In this document: positions 15,928 through 23,491 of the stretch, piece by piece
Position numbering within the stretch: position 1 is the first letter of the stretch
How the letters are laid out: each line of letters begins with the position of its first letter
Assembly: GCF_001642695.1 (NCBI RefSeq)
Contig: NZ_LWCC02000142.1
Coordinates: forward strand, 1 to 41,704
Reading direction: 5' to 3'
DNA length: 41,704 nucleotides
Source of the DNA: Streptomyces chilikensis
GTDB lineage: Bacteria > Actinomycetota > Actinomycetes > Streptomycetales > Streptomycetaceae
Notes under the pieces: model-generated
Told to the model about the DNA's origin: nothing
Databases searched by the model: none
Seen by the model: the letters and a program-made list of their open reading frames with translations, nothing else
Translations under genes and position numbers: made by a program

Positions 15928-16542
15928 ATGACCGATCAGCAGAACCAGGCCCGAGCGATGCGGCCAACACAGGTTGCCACTCACCATGACGATGCCAAAG
16001 CCCGAATTGACAGCTGGTGGCGGTTGCCCACGGCAGCAGAGGCGGACAAAGCCGCTCGCGGCGCACTGGAGGCGATGCCCTGGTCTGACGGGCTGATCCA
16101 GTTCTCGGTGCTTCACTCGCCGGGAGAACCGACACTGTTCCTCCAATCGCTGTGGACCACCGCCGCCGCACGCGACCACTACGTTCACCACGTCGCGCCG
16201 ATCCCTCGCGCGACGATCGACGACCGGTTCCCCGACATCGAGCGGGATCGGTCGCTGACTGAGATTGTCGCTGTGGTTGCGCACGGCGACACGGTCGCGG
16301 AGAAGTGGATAACACGGCGGCTTCCCGCCACGGACGACGCGAGCGCCCAAGCGCTGGTGGCACGGCAGACAGCCCGGCTGCGCGGCGAAAAAACGCAGGG
16401 TCTGGTCCGCGCCACGCTCGGAGTCGGCCGCGACGAGGACGGAAATCCGACCGAGGTCATCGTCATCGAAGAATGGTCCGGCTCGACTCACTCGGACGTT
16501 CTTGCCTATGAGCCGTTCGGCGCCATCACTCCGGCGGTCTAG
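15928..16542 (+). CDS. antibiotic-biosynthesis-monooxygenase-like (ABM) protein
   Basis: 204 residues from ATG 15928, behind GTGGAGGC. Two ferredoxin-like halves are visible: THHDDAKARIDSWWRLPTAA…MPWSDGLIQFSVLHSPGEPT, then FLQSLWTTAAARDHYVHHVA, and in the second half GLVRATLGVGRDEDGNPTEV with IVIEEWSGSTHSDV. The alternation of beta strand plus W/HxxxHH helix is typical of tandem ABM (dimeric alpha-beta barrel) proteins. Substrate unknown. It is paired divergently with a MerR regulator, so it is likely induced by a small molecule. Base composition is less extreme than the neighbours, possibly a recent acquisition. Confidence 0.65.
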   Translation: MTDQQNQARAMRPTQVATHHDDAKARIDSWWRLPTAAEADKAARGALEAMPWSDGLIQFSVLHSPGEPTLFLQSLWTTAAARDHYVHHVAPIPRATIDDRFPDIERDRSLTEIVAVVAHGDTVAEKWITRRLPATDDASAQALVARQTARLRGEKTQGLVRATLGVGRDEDGNPTEVIVIEEWSGSTHSDVLAYEPFGAITPAV

Positions 16543-16742
16543 CGTCCTGCGCCGGGAATTAGATCAAGAGTCCCCTCCGCACAGCCCAGTACGATCCGGC
16601 ACCGATGCGTCAGAGCCTGGGCGGACGCCGCGGAGGACGGCGATGAGGTGGTGTGGCTGACACGCTCGCTGCCGTGACGCCTGACCGACGCGTTACCGCC
16701 TCCACGCCGCCGGGCCGAGGATGCCGAGGAGGGGGTCGACGG

Positions 16743-16850
16743 ATGCGCCGGTTGACGACTGGTGAGGCCTTGTCAGGGATCGTGCACGAGGCGCTGGGGG
16801 TCGCGGCCCGTGTCGTCGGGGTGGAACGGTTGCGCGGCGGGAGCAAAAAG
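16743..16850 (+). pseudogene. APH-family phosphotransferase, N-terminal remnant
   Basis: From ATG 16743 the frame reads MRRLTTGEALSGIVHEALGV, AARVVGVERLRGGSKK and then breaks. The pattern EALG…ARVVGVERLRGGSKKGVYR is the N-terminal lobe of a Streptomyces APH-like kinase group; the glycine-rich loop is cut after KK exactly where IS110 sequence begins. The rest of the kinase is not found on the other side of the IS110 remnant. Confidence 0.5.
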
Positions 16851-17235
16851 TGTCCCTGTGGTTTTCGTCAAGCAGTCGTGACCTTGGGCGGTTCGTAGAA
16901 GGTGCCGTCGCGGAGCATGGCGAAGAGGACGTCGATGCGGCGTCGGGCCAGACGGACGAGCGCTGCGACGTGGTGTTTTCCCTCGCGTCGTTTCTTGTCG
17001 TGGTAGGCGCGTGAACCGGGCTGGAACAGGGAGGCGAACGCGGCGAGGTGGAAGGCGCGCTTGAGCTGTCGGTTCCCTCGCCTGGAAGGGCGTTCACCGT
17101 GGATGGACGAGCCGGATCTGCGGGTGGCTGGCGCGAGGCCTGCGTAGGCGGCCAGGTGCCCGGCGGTTGCGAAGCCACCGCCGTCACCGAGATCGACGAG
17201 GATCCGGGCCGCGGTCCTGACCCCGGGTCGTAGGG
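16851..17235 (-). mobile_element. IS110-family remnant (C-terminal half of transposase)
   Basis: On the minus strand, ending at the stop at 16868, the frame reads RPGVRTAARILVDLGDGGG, AAYAGLAPATRRSGSSIHGE, RPSRRGNRQLKRAFHLAAFA, SRAYHDKKRREGKHHVAALV and RLARRRIDVLFAMLRDGTFY. This is the conserved Transposase_20 domain of IS110, including the RRSG-S and RRGN-LKRA motifs. The N-terminal DEDD/RuvC-like half is missing: the match stops near 17235, where another gene begins. The element cannot be active. Confidence 0.88.
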
Positions 17236-17239
17236 AGCC

Positions 17240-17695
17240 TTGGCGACAGCGATGCCGCCGGTGTTCCGTGACCTCCTGCAGCGTGCCGGCGCCGGCACGG
17301 ATGCCGTCGCATGCCTGCGTTCCCTGACGGAGAGGCTCCGGGCACCGGATCAGCAGCCGGTGGACGACTACGAACTGCTGCCGATGGCCCGCTGGGAGAT
17401 CGGCGTCATGTTCCCGCACCTTGCCGGTTTGGGAGTCAACTGGGTGTACGAGGGGGATCACGCAACCCTTGAGGACTTCCTTCAGGCCGCTGTCGAGTCC
17501 GAGCACCCCTTCTGCGGCGCGTTCCTGACTCCGCTCACCGCCGAGGCCCAGTCCGCCCTCGTGCTCTTTCCCGGCGGGCAGGCGATGACCGCCGTCCTGA
17601 CTCCCGTCATCGGCTGGGCGATGCCGGAGGCCCTGCACGGGCTGCTGCGCACCGTCGACGACCACATGCGGCGCGGGCACGCTGCTCTGCCCTGA
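17240..17695 (+). CDS. conserved hypothetical protein, possibly truncated at the N-terminus
   Basis: 151 residues from ATG 17240 (or ATG 17252, MPPVFRDLL). No family recognised. It has an amphipathic helical start (PVFRDLLQRAGAGTDAVACL), an acidic segment DDYELLPMARWEIGVMFPHL, NWVYEGDHATLEDFLQAAVE, and a hydrophobic stretch ALVLFPGGQAMTAVLTPVIG. Codon use and absence of stops support coding. It starts directly at the broken edge of the IS110 remnant without a good ribosome site, so the original N-terminus may have been removed. Confidence 0.5.
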   Translation: MATAMPPVFRDLLQRAGAGTDAVACLRSLTERLRAPDQQPVDDYELLPMARWEIGVMFPHLAGLGVNWVYEGDHATLEDFLQAAVESEHPFCGAFLTPLTAEAQSALVLFPGGQAMTAVLTPVIGWAMPEALHGLLRTVDDHMRRGHAALP

Positions 17696-17818
17696 TTCCG
17701 CATCCTGCCGAGGAAGCCATCCATCATGCCGTCCAGGTGGGATTCCCGCTGTGCGGGAGCGACTGACTCGGACCTGCCCGGTCGATCAGGGTCGTGGACG
17801 GTTGGGCATGATGCCGGG

Positions 17819-17947
17819 GTGAGCATCATCGTCGAGTTCTTCGCGGCTCCGGACGACGCGTCAGCGGCTCTGGTTCTTCAGACCGGACCGTGACGCGCAT
17901 TCGAGTCGCTCTCCTTCGGCAACTTCGATCCCGAAGAGGGGACTGCT
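17819..17947 (+). pseudogene. small conserved protein broken by a stop and an IS3 insertion
   Basis: From GTG 17819 the frame reads VSIIVEFFAAPDDASAALVL, QTGP, stop (TGA 17891-17893), then in the same frame RAFESLSFGNFDPEEG. The parts on both sides of the stop read as one protein of a Streptomyces hypothetical family (IVEFFxAxDDxxAA…FESxxYGNFDxEE). The reading ends about 10 bp before the IS3 left end. A nonsense change plus insertion makes this a pseudogene. Confidence 0.55.
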
Positions 17948-17954
17948 GCAGGGT

Positions 17955-19011
17955 TGGGTGACACCTGACCTGGCTTGCTGAGAAGCGGCCTGGAAGGATG
18001 TTCGCAGTGCCCAAGCCCTGTCCCCAGGAGTTCCGCGAGAACATCGTGCGGGTCGCGCGCAACCGCGAGCCCGGCGTGACGCTGGAACAGGTGGCCGCCG
18101 ACGAAATGATGCACCCGCTCGTCCGCGAGCTGGCCGCCGCCGATGCGCCTGCGAGGGTGCCGGTGGCGGTGACGTGCCGGGTGCTCGGGCTGGCCCGCCG
18201 GCCCTACTACCGGTGACTGGCCTGTCCGGTCACCGACGCGGAACTGACCGGGGCCCACCGGGCCAACGCCCTGTTCGACGCCCGCCGCGACGATCCCGAG
18301 TCCGGCCACCGCTTCCTCGTCGACGAGGCCCGGGCCGCCGGCCAGGCGACGGCCGAGCGGACCGGATGGCGGACCTGCCGCGACAACGGCTGGTGGAGCG
18401 CGTTCGGTAAACGCAAGGGCCGCGGCAAGAAGCCAAGGCGGGCCCGCCCGTCCACGATGATCGGGTCCGGCGCAACTTCACCACTGCGGCACCGAACCGG
18501 CTGTGGCTGACCGGCATCACCGAGCACGCCACCGGCGAGGGCAAGCTGTACCTGTGCGCGGTCAAGGACGGGTACTCCGGCCGGATCGTGGGCTACTCCA
18601 TCGACTCGAGGACGAAGTCCAGCCTCGCGGCGTCCACCCTGGAATCCGCAGTCGCCCGCCGTGGCCAGGTCGCCGGACGCGTCGTTCACTCCGATCGCGG
18701 ATCGCAATTTCGCTCACGGAAGTACGTGCCCGTTCTCGCAGGTCACAGCCTTGTCGGTTCGATGGGAAGAGTCGGTTCGGCCGGCGGCAACACGGCCAGG
18801 GAGAGCTTCTTCGCGCTGCTGCAGAAGAACGTCCTCGACCGCCGCCCCTGGCGGACCCGGAACGAACTCCGGATCGCCATCGTCACCTGGATCGAACGCA
18901 CCTACCACCGCAGACGGCGCCAGCTCCGCCTGGGCCGATTGACGCCCGTCGAGTACGAAACCATCATGACCCCTCACACAGCACTCGCTGCGTAAATCCC
19001 CACTGTCACCC
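17955..19011 (+). mobile_element. degenerate IS3-family element
   Basis: About 1.06 kb bounded by short inverted ends: GGGTGACACC at 17955 and ACTGTCACCC ending at 19011 (shared GGGTGACA). It contains orfA-like and orfB-like sequence, all on the plus strand and all broken. No flanking target duplication was evident. Confidence 0.7.
17998..18995 (+). pseudogene. IS3 transposase, orfA/orfB remains with stops and a frameshift
   Basis: The first 28 residues (VPKPCPQEFRENIVRVARNR…TLEQVAADE) are the OrfA start, directly joined to an OrfB start (MHPLVRELAAAD), so most of orfA is deleted. A TGA at 18214 interrupts OrfB after RRPYYR; the frame continues as NALFDARRDDPESGHRFLVD and then shifts near 18440. 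The remainder (LWLTGITEHATGEGKLYLCA…VVHSDRGSQFRSRKY…ARESFFALLQKNVLDRR…WIERTYHRRRRQ) ends at 18995. The DDE triad is incomplete: the first Asp, normally in LADITEH, is Gly (LTGITEH). Not active. Confidence 0.85.
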
Positions 19012-19021
19012 GATCACGCAG

Positions 19022-19246
19022 CAGTCCCCCCGGATCTTTCACCGGCTGATCGAGGAAGACGGCGCCGACGTGTCCTACGCGTTGGTCAGGGGCTATGTCG
19101 CCGGCCGGAAGCCTGAGATCGCGGTGGAGGCGGGCGAGGCGCCTATCACGGTTCATCCCGCACACCCATCCGCCCGGTATTGAGGCGGAGGCCGACTTCG
19201 GCGACGTGGCCGTGGAACTGGCGGGAGAGCGTGCGAGGAGGAGACC
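19022..19246 (+). pseudogene. IS21 IstA-like transposase fragment
   Basis: One frame reads RIFHRLIEEDGADVSYALVR, GYVAGRKPEIAVEAGEAPI; the next frame continues FIPHTHPPGIEAEADFGDVA and VELAGERARRR. Together they match the region of IstA around the first catalytic Asp (AEVDFG). A frameshift near 19145 separates the parts, and both ends of the protein are missing. It lies between the IS3 right end and the ridA stop. Confidence 0.75.
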
Positions 19247-19648
19247 TCAAGCGGGCAGTTTCGTGTCGATGACGAAGCTGATTTCGATGACCTGGCCGGG
19301 CAAGGTCAGTTCAGGGACGCCCAAGACCGTGCTGGCCGGGCGGTGGTCGCCGAAGTACCCGAGGTTGCCCTCCGCCGTCGCCGCGGCGTTCTGCCGCAGG
19401 TTCACCACGTACAGGGTCTGCGAGACGATCTGGTTCCGGGTGGTGCCGTAGTGGTCCAGGACCTTGTCCATGTTGGTGTAGGTCTGCTTGAGCTGGGCGG
19501 CGAAGTCGCCCGCGTGGAGGAACTCGCCTGCCTCATCGAACGAGAGCTGTCCAGAGACGTGGATCAGCTCGCCGGACCTGATCGCCTGTGAGTAGCCGAA
19601 GTCGCTCTCGGCCGGCACGTTGTAGTTGAAGACGTCCATGGTGTCCAC
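19247..19648 (-). CDS. ridA: RidA-family reactive-intermediate deaminase
   Basis: About 133 residues from GTG 19648, chosen because GGAAGG lies 9 bases ahead; GTG 19657 (MSTVDTMDVF) is the other option but too close to that site. Recognisable RidA features: YSQAIRSGELIHVSGQLSFD near the N-terminus, DFAAQLKQTYTNMDKVLDHY, the QIVSQTLYVVNLRQN strand, and the C-terminal PASTVLGVPELTLPGQVIEI. RidA proteins hydrolyse reactive enamines/imines from PLP enzymes; wider YjgF family members have varied roles. It is divergent from an HxlR regulator that probably controls it. Confidence 0.88.
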   Translation of the reverse strand: MDTMDVFNYNVPAESDFGYSQAIRSGELIHVSGQLSFDEAGEFLHAGDFAAQLKQTYTNMDKVLDHYGTTRNQIVSQTLYVVNLRQNAAATAEGNLGYFGDHRPASTVLGVPELTLPGQVIEISFVIDTKLPA

Positions 19649-19679
19649 GGTGCTCACCCTTCCGGTTTGCTCTCTTGTG

Positions 19680-19746
19680 GTTACTCAGGAACTGTAGGAG
19701 AGTGACGGTTGACCTGGAAGAACGCACTTTTCGGTGACTGAGGAAC
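19680..19746. promoter_or_regulatory. direct repeats between ridA and hxlR-type genes
   Basis: gttactcaggaac (19680-19692) and gtgactgaggaac (19734-19746) match at 11 of 13 positions, 54 bp apart, in the gap between the divergent starts. The second overlaps the ribosome site of the regulator gene (GAGGAA). They are candidate regulator binding sites. Confidence 0.35.
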
Positions 19747-19749
19747 CTA

Positions 19750-20133
19750 ATGGTGACCAAGCAACTGCTCAAGGGCCTGCCCGAGGACGCCGACCTGCGG
19801 CGCGCAGACTCCCTGGCGCGGGAGATCTTCTCGGACGTCGCCAACAAATGGGCGCTCCTGATCATCGAGGCGCTCGGCGAGCGCACCCTGCGCTTCAGCG
19901 AGCTGCGAAGCGAGGTCGAGGGCGTCAGCCACAAGATGCTCACCCAGAACCTGCGCATGCTGGAGCGCAATGGCCTGGTCGACCGGAAGGTGCATCCCAC
20001 TGTGCCGCCGCGGGTCGAGTACACCCTCACCGAGCCGGGCCGGGGCCTGCGCACCGCGGTCGACGCCATATGCGGCTGGACCCACCAGTACCTCGGTCAC
20101 ATCGAGAGTGCACGCGGCCGTTTCGGCGCCTGA
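19750..20133 (+). CDS. HxlR-family transcriptional regulator
   Basis: 127 residues from ATG 19750, with GAGGAA five bases ahead. The winged helix begins SLAREIFSDVANKWALLIIE (the conserved NKW/GKW…LI motif), followed by ALGERTLRFSELRSEVEGVS, HKMLTQNLRMLERNGLVDRK (recognition helix) and PRVEYTLTEPGRGL (wing). HxlR proteins sense aldehydes, quinones or electrophiles, often regulating the divergent gene, here ridA. No conserved N-terminal sensing Cys; the only Cys is in AICGWTHQ. Confidence 0.92.
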   Translation: MVTKQLLKGLPEDADLRRADSLAREIFSDVANKWALLIIEALGERTLRFSELRSEVEGVSHKMLTQNLRMLERNGLVDRKVHPTVPPRVEYTLTEPGRGLRTAVDAICGWTHQYLGHIESARGRFGA

Positions 20134-20581
20134 CGGGCACGCGACGACACCCTCACGCGTTGCGCGATTCCTTGATCGATCTCACATCGGTGGCACCGAC
20201 GTGGCCCGCGCTTCACCTGATCGGGCTACCGAATCATCCTGTGCCACAGATTCAGGGACAGACGTGTCACAGGCGGCTGACCGTCCCATGGACTTGCTGC
20301 TGTTTCTCGTGAACATCCATGAACCTCAAGATCACCGAATGCTGCCCGAACCAGCAGACAAGCACCGCTGCTTGAAGTGAACGAAGCCAACCAAGAGCAT
20401 GGCAGAAGGCTGGGGGGTCTCCACGCCCGCCTTCGGTCCGGCACGGCACAGGTGGAAGGCCAAGCCGGCTTTGGCTCGGTGCGCCAGCCGCTGACCGGGC
20501 CACCATGGGCCCGCGAGGTCATGGCCGGACAGGCGGGCGTGAGGGACCCTTCGGGCAGGCCGGCTGTTCTTGCTGTGCTGG
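20134..20581. other. intergenic region, nothing recognised
   Basis: About 450 bp. Open frames exist in several phases but none has a ribosome site or family signature. GC content is slightly lower than average around 20230-20400. Confidence 0.4.
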
Positions 20582-20902
20582 TCAGGTGCGGGCCAGAGGC
20601 GCGCGTACGGCCTTGGTGCCGGTGGACTCCTCGAGAGAGATCGCTTGATCGACGAGCCACACGCCCTGTTCGTCCTGTACGAGCCGTAGCGCCATGTGGT
20701 GAGGCGCGTAACCGGCGTCGGTGGTCACCCGCAGTCCGATGCCCGCCGGATGCCGGCCACGGGCTTCGACCTCGACGGCATCAGCGGTGATCACCCACAC
20801 GTCGGCGGCCCGGGCGGCGCCGGCCGGGCCGCGTTCGGTGCTGCGCGCGGCGGCGTCCAGGAGCAGCGGCAGCACCCGGTCGAGCCGGGCGTAGTCGCCG
20901 GC
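20582..20902 (-). pseudogene. C-terminal fragment of an unrecognised protein
   Basis: The frame ending at 20582 reads DYARLDRVLPLLLDAAARST, ADVWVITADAVEVEARGRHP, GIGLRVTTDAGYAPHHMALR and LVQDEQGVWLVDQAISLEES. Clean alternation of hydrophobic strands suggests a genuine domain (NTF2-like or lipoprotein-like, guess only). The reading breaks at the large hairpin at 20911-20950, so the N-terminus is missing. Family not recognised. Confidence 0.4.
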
Positions 20903-20910
20903 CGGATGTC

Positions 20911-20950
20911 CTGTGTCCCGCACGCGGCCTTGGCCGCGTGCGGGACACAG
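20911..20950. terminator. 19-bp perfect inverted repeat, strong hairpin
   Basis: Arms 20911-20929 (ctgtgtcccgcacgcggcc) and 20932-20950 are exact reverse complements separated by TT. It lies exactly between two gene fragments, so it may be a terminator retained from a deleted locus or a rearrangement junction. Confidence 0.55.
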
Positions 20951-21024
20951 CAGTGGTCGCGGGCGACGGTTCCCTGCCGGGCCCAGCGGTCCGTGGTGGT
21001 GCTCCACGAGGGTACGAGAAGCGC

Positions 21025-21331
21025 CCAGGCGTCGGCGCTCGCCCAGCTGAACGTGGCGAGGCTCATCGGGGAGCCGTGATCGGTCCAGTTGGTCATGCCG
21101 GAGGACGGGAGGACGGGTACACCCGCCACTCCTTCATGGCGAACCAGGTGGAGCCGTCCTCGTCGTGGCCGGTGTACGGGTACACCCGGCCGTTGTGGAC
21201 CAGGGGGGCGGATCTGCGGTGTGGACGGTCTGGACGAGGGGGTTGTCCGCCCGGGCGACGGACGGCTGGAACAGGGCCGGGAAGCACACGAGTCCGAGCA
21301 GCCGGGCGGGACCGCGACGGGAGACCCGCAT
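21025..21331 (-). pseudogene. GH43-like secreted glycosidase, N-terminal remnant
   Basis: From ATG 21331 a signal peptide is visible (RLLGLVCFPALFQPSVARAD) followed by NPLVQTVHTADP. Shifting frame gives APLVHNGRVYPYTGHDEDGS and TWFAMKEWRVYPSS, then shifting again MTNWTDHGSPMSLATFSWAS and ADAWA. This is the beginning of GH43 arabinofuranosidase/xylosidase-type enzymes (ADPxxLVHNGRVYLYTGHDE). Two frameshifts and loss of everything after about 100 residues make it a pseudogene. It lies downstream of the alpha-galactosidase gene on the same strand, pointing to a former hemicellulose gene group. Confidence 0.7.
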
Positions 21332-21476
21332 GGAGCGGAGCGATGACGGATGCGACACCGGTCGTCCTCCCCCGGTGTGGGGGGGTGCGGGTGCGCGACG
21401 AGCACGGCGACGGCCGGGCAGGGGCCGCGCCGCCGGGAGGACCGGTCGGCGCGGGCGCCCTGCGGCGGTCACCTCG

Positions 21477-23123
21477 TCAGGTGCGGCTCCACTTCTGGTT
21501 GCTCTGTCCGTTGCAGCTCCACAGGACGAGTCGGCTTCCGTTCGCCGTGGCGGCCCCCTCGACGTCCAGGCAGAGGCCGGAGAGGGTGTTGCGGATCGAC
21601 CCGTCGGAGGCCAGGGTCCACTTCTGGTTGTCCTGGCCGTTGCACGGCCAGATGATCACCCGGGTGCCGTTGGTGGTGCCCCGCTCGTAGGCGTCGAGGC
21701 ACTTGTCCCCGAACACCCGGATCTCACCGCCCGCCCACGTCGTCCACAGCTGGTTGGCGGCGGTGTGGCAGTCCCAGACGAGGACGGCCGAGCCGGAGGC
21801 GGTGGACGCGTTGTCCACGTCGACGCAGCGGCCGGAGCCGGTGCCGCGCAGCCGCGAGGTCTGGCTGGCCAACGGCGTGCCGCCGGACACGCGGAACACG
21901 GCGATGCCGTGGGAGGGGACCGAGGCGGAGATCTGGCCGTTGCTCGTCGAGGTGGCGCCGGTCCACAGGTCGGTGAGGGTGAACGGGCCGCCGGACAGCC
22001 CGATCTGGGCCGCGGTGGTGCTCACGGTCGCGGTGGAGCCGCCGCGGTTGAACAGCCCCACGGCCACCGAGCCGTCGGACAGCGGTTTGGCGAAGACCTC
22101 GGTGTTCCCGTCGTCGCGCACCCGCCGTCCGCCGGCGCCCAGGGAGTCCTGGTTGACCGCGATCAGCCGCGAGTTGCGCAGGACGGCGCTGATGTCTGCG
22201 GACATCGACCGCACGTCGTTGCCGGCCATCAGCGGCGAGCCCATGAGCGCCCACAGCGCGAAGTGCGATCGCGACTGGTTCAGGGTGAGTCCGGGCCGTC
22301 CGACCACCAGCATGTCCGGGTCGTTCCAGTGCCCGGGACCGGACTGTGCGGCCAGGGGCGCCGTGACGTCCAGGACGTTGCCCACGCCCATCGGGTAGCT
22401 GTTGACGTTGCCGTTCTGCCAGATGTCCAGCAGGTCCTCGGTGGTGCGCCACATGTCGGCGACCTCGCCCCAGTTGTACTTGTCGCCGGTGATGGCGTGG
22501 TAGCTGTTGGGGTTGATGCTGTAGACGATCGGACGCCCCGTGGCGCGCAGCGCGTCCCGCATGATCCCGAACCGGGCGACCTGCTCGTCGCGGGTGCCGT
22601 TCCTGGAGCACCAGTCGTACTTGAGGTAGTCCACGCCCCAGGAGGCGAAGGTGCGGGCGTCCTGTGCCTCGTGGCCGAGGCTGCCGGTGGCTCCGGGGAA
22701 GGCGCCGCTGCCCTGGGCGCAGGTCTTCTCGTTCGGCGCCTGGTAGATGCCGAACTTCAGGCCGAGGGAGTGGATGTGATCCCCGAGCGCCTTCATGCCG
22801 CTGGGGAACTTGGTGGGGTGCGCGCGCAGGTTGCCCTGGGCGTCGCGCTGCGGGTCGAACCAGCAGTCGTCGACGACCACGTACCGGTAGCCCGCGTCCC
22901 GCATCCCGGAGGAGGCCATCGCCTCGGCGGCCTGGCGGACCTGTGTCTCGGTGATCTGGCAGCCGAAGCTGTTCCAGCTGTTCCACCCCATCGGCGGGGT
23001 GAGGGCCGGGCTGCCGGGGGCGGCCTGCGCCTCGGGCGCCTGGGGCGAGGCCACCAGGAGAGCCAGTACGGCGGCCATGGTGGCGAGGAGGCATGACAGC
23101 CGCCTGGGTAACCGTTCGGTCAT
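21477..23123 (-). CDS. secreted GH27 alpha-galactosidase with CBM13 lectin domain
   Basis: 548 residues from ATG 23123 (AAGGGACG ahead). Signal peptide 1-35 (LSCLLATMAAVLALLVASPQ, cleavage near AQA-A). GH27 catalytic barrel from 41: PPMGWNSWNSFGCQI, YVVVDDCWFDPQRDA, nucleophile D170 in YLKYDWCSRNG, acid/base D230 in MWRTTEDLLDIW, and GPGHWNDPDMLVVG. A beta-sandwich follows (NTEVFAKPLSDGSVAVGLFN). The last ~130 residues are a ricin-B-type trefoil (GRCVDVDN, NQLWTTW, DKCLDAYE, NQKWTLASDG, LCLDVEG, SNQKWSRT). It cleaves terminal alpha-galactosyl (or arabinopyranosyl) residues from plant polymers outside the cell. Two LacI-type operators upstream indicate sugar-dependent repression. Confidence 0.95.
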   Translation of the reverse strand: MTERLPRRLSCLLATMAAVLALLVASPQAPEAQAAPGSPALTPPMGWNSWNSFGCQITETQVRQAAEAMASSGMRDAGYRYVVVDDCWFDPQRDAQGNLRAHPTKFPSGMKALGDHIHSLGLKFGIYQAPNEKTCAQGSGAFPGATGSLGHEAQDARTFASWGVDYLKYDWCSRNGTRDEQVARFGIMRDALRATGRPIVYSINPNSYHAITGDKYNWGEVADMWRTTEDLLDIWQNGNVNSYPMGVGNVLDVTAPLAAQSGPGHWNDPDMLVVGRPGLTLNQSRSHFALWALMGSPLMAGNDVRSMSADISAVLRNSRLIAVNQDSLGAGGRRVRDDGNTEVFAKPLSDGSVAVGLFNRGGSTATVSTTAAQIGLSGGPFTLTDLWTGATSTSNGQISASVPSHGIAVFRVSGGTPLASQTSRLRGTGSGRCVDVDNASTASGSAVLVWDCHTAANQLWTTWAGGEIRVFGDKCLDAYERGTTNGTRVIIWPCNGQDNQKWTLASDGSIRNTLSGLCLDVEGAATANGSRLVLWSCNGQSNQKWSRT

Positions 23124-23314
23124 CGTCGTCCCTTCGACATCGGGCGCTCCGTCGGCGCGTGGCGTCGGCGAGGCGTCCCGGAAGCGGTCGGTACCCGGCG
23201 GGGGCCGCCGCTCCGAGCGAGCACGAGCGGCTGCCGGGCATGCCGGAGGCCTCGTCCGCAGGGGTGTCGACTGCCGACGAGCCGGGTGGGCGGGGTCGGA
23301 CTGTGCGGTTTCAT

Positions 23315-23328
23315 TGTTACCGCTAACA
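23315..23328. promoter_or_regulatory. LacI-type operator, proximal
   Basis: TGTTACCGCTAACA, an inverted repeat TGTTA/TAACA around CCGC, about 190 bp before the alpha-galactosidase start. The form matches LacI-family operators of actinomycete sugar genes. An identical copy lies at 23478-23491. Confidence 0.7.
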
Positions 23329-23477
23329 CGCACGGCCAGCCAGGTGCGTGACGTCAAAATCACCGCCCGGCGCCGAGAGCCGCTGCCGTTATGGCCGCTG
23401 AGCTGCGGCTGATGATGTTCCTCGTTTCCGGCGGAGGCAAGCCCGGCGGGCCGCCGACCAGGGCAGCCAAGCCGTCT

Positions 23478-23491
23478 TGTTACCGCTAACA
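23478..23491. promoter_or_regulatory. LacI-type operator, distal
   Basis: Identical TGTTACCGCTAACA, 163 bp (about 15-16 helical turns) from the proximal copy. Two exact copies could support repression by looping, or the distal one may serve another promoter that has since been lost. Confidence 0.65.

Noticed and set aside
21165-23096. 643-codon plus-strand frame
   Set aside because: Antisense to the GH27 alpha-galactosidase, which has complete catalytic motifs and signal peptide.
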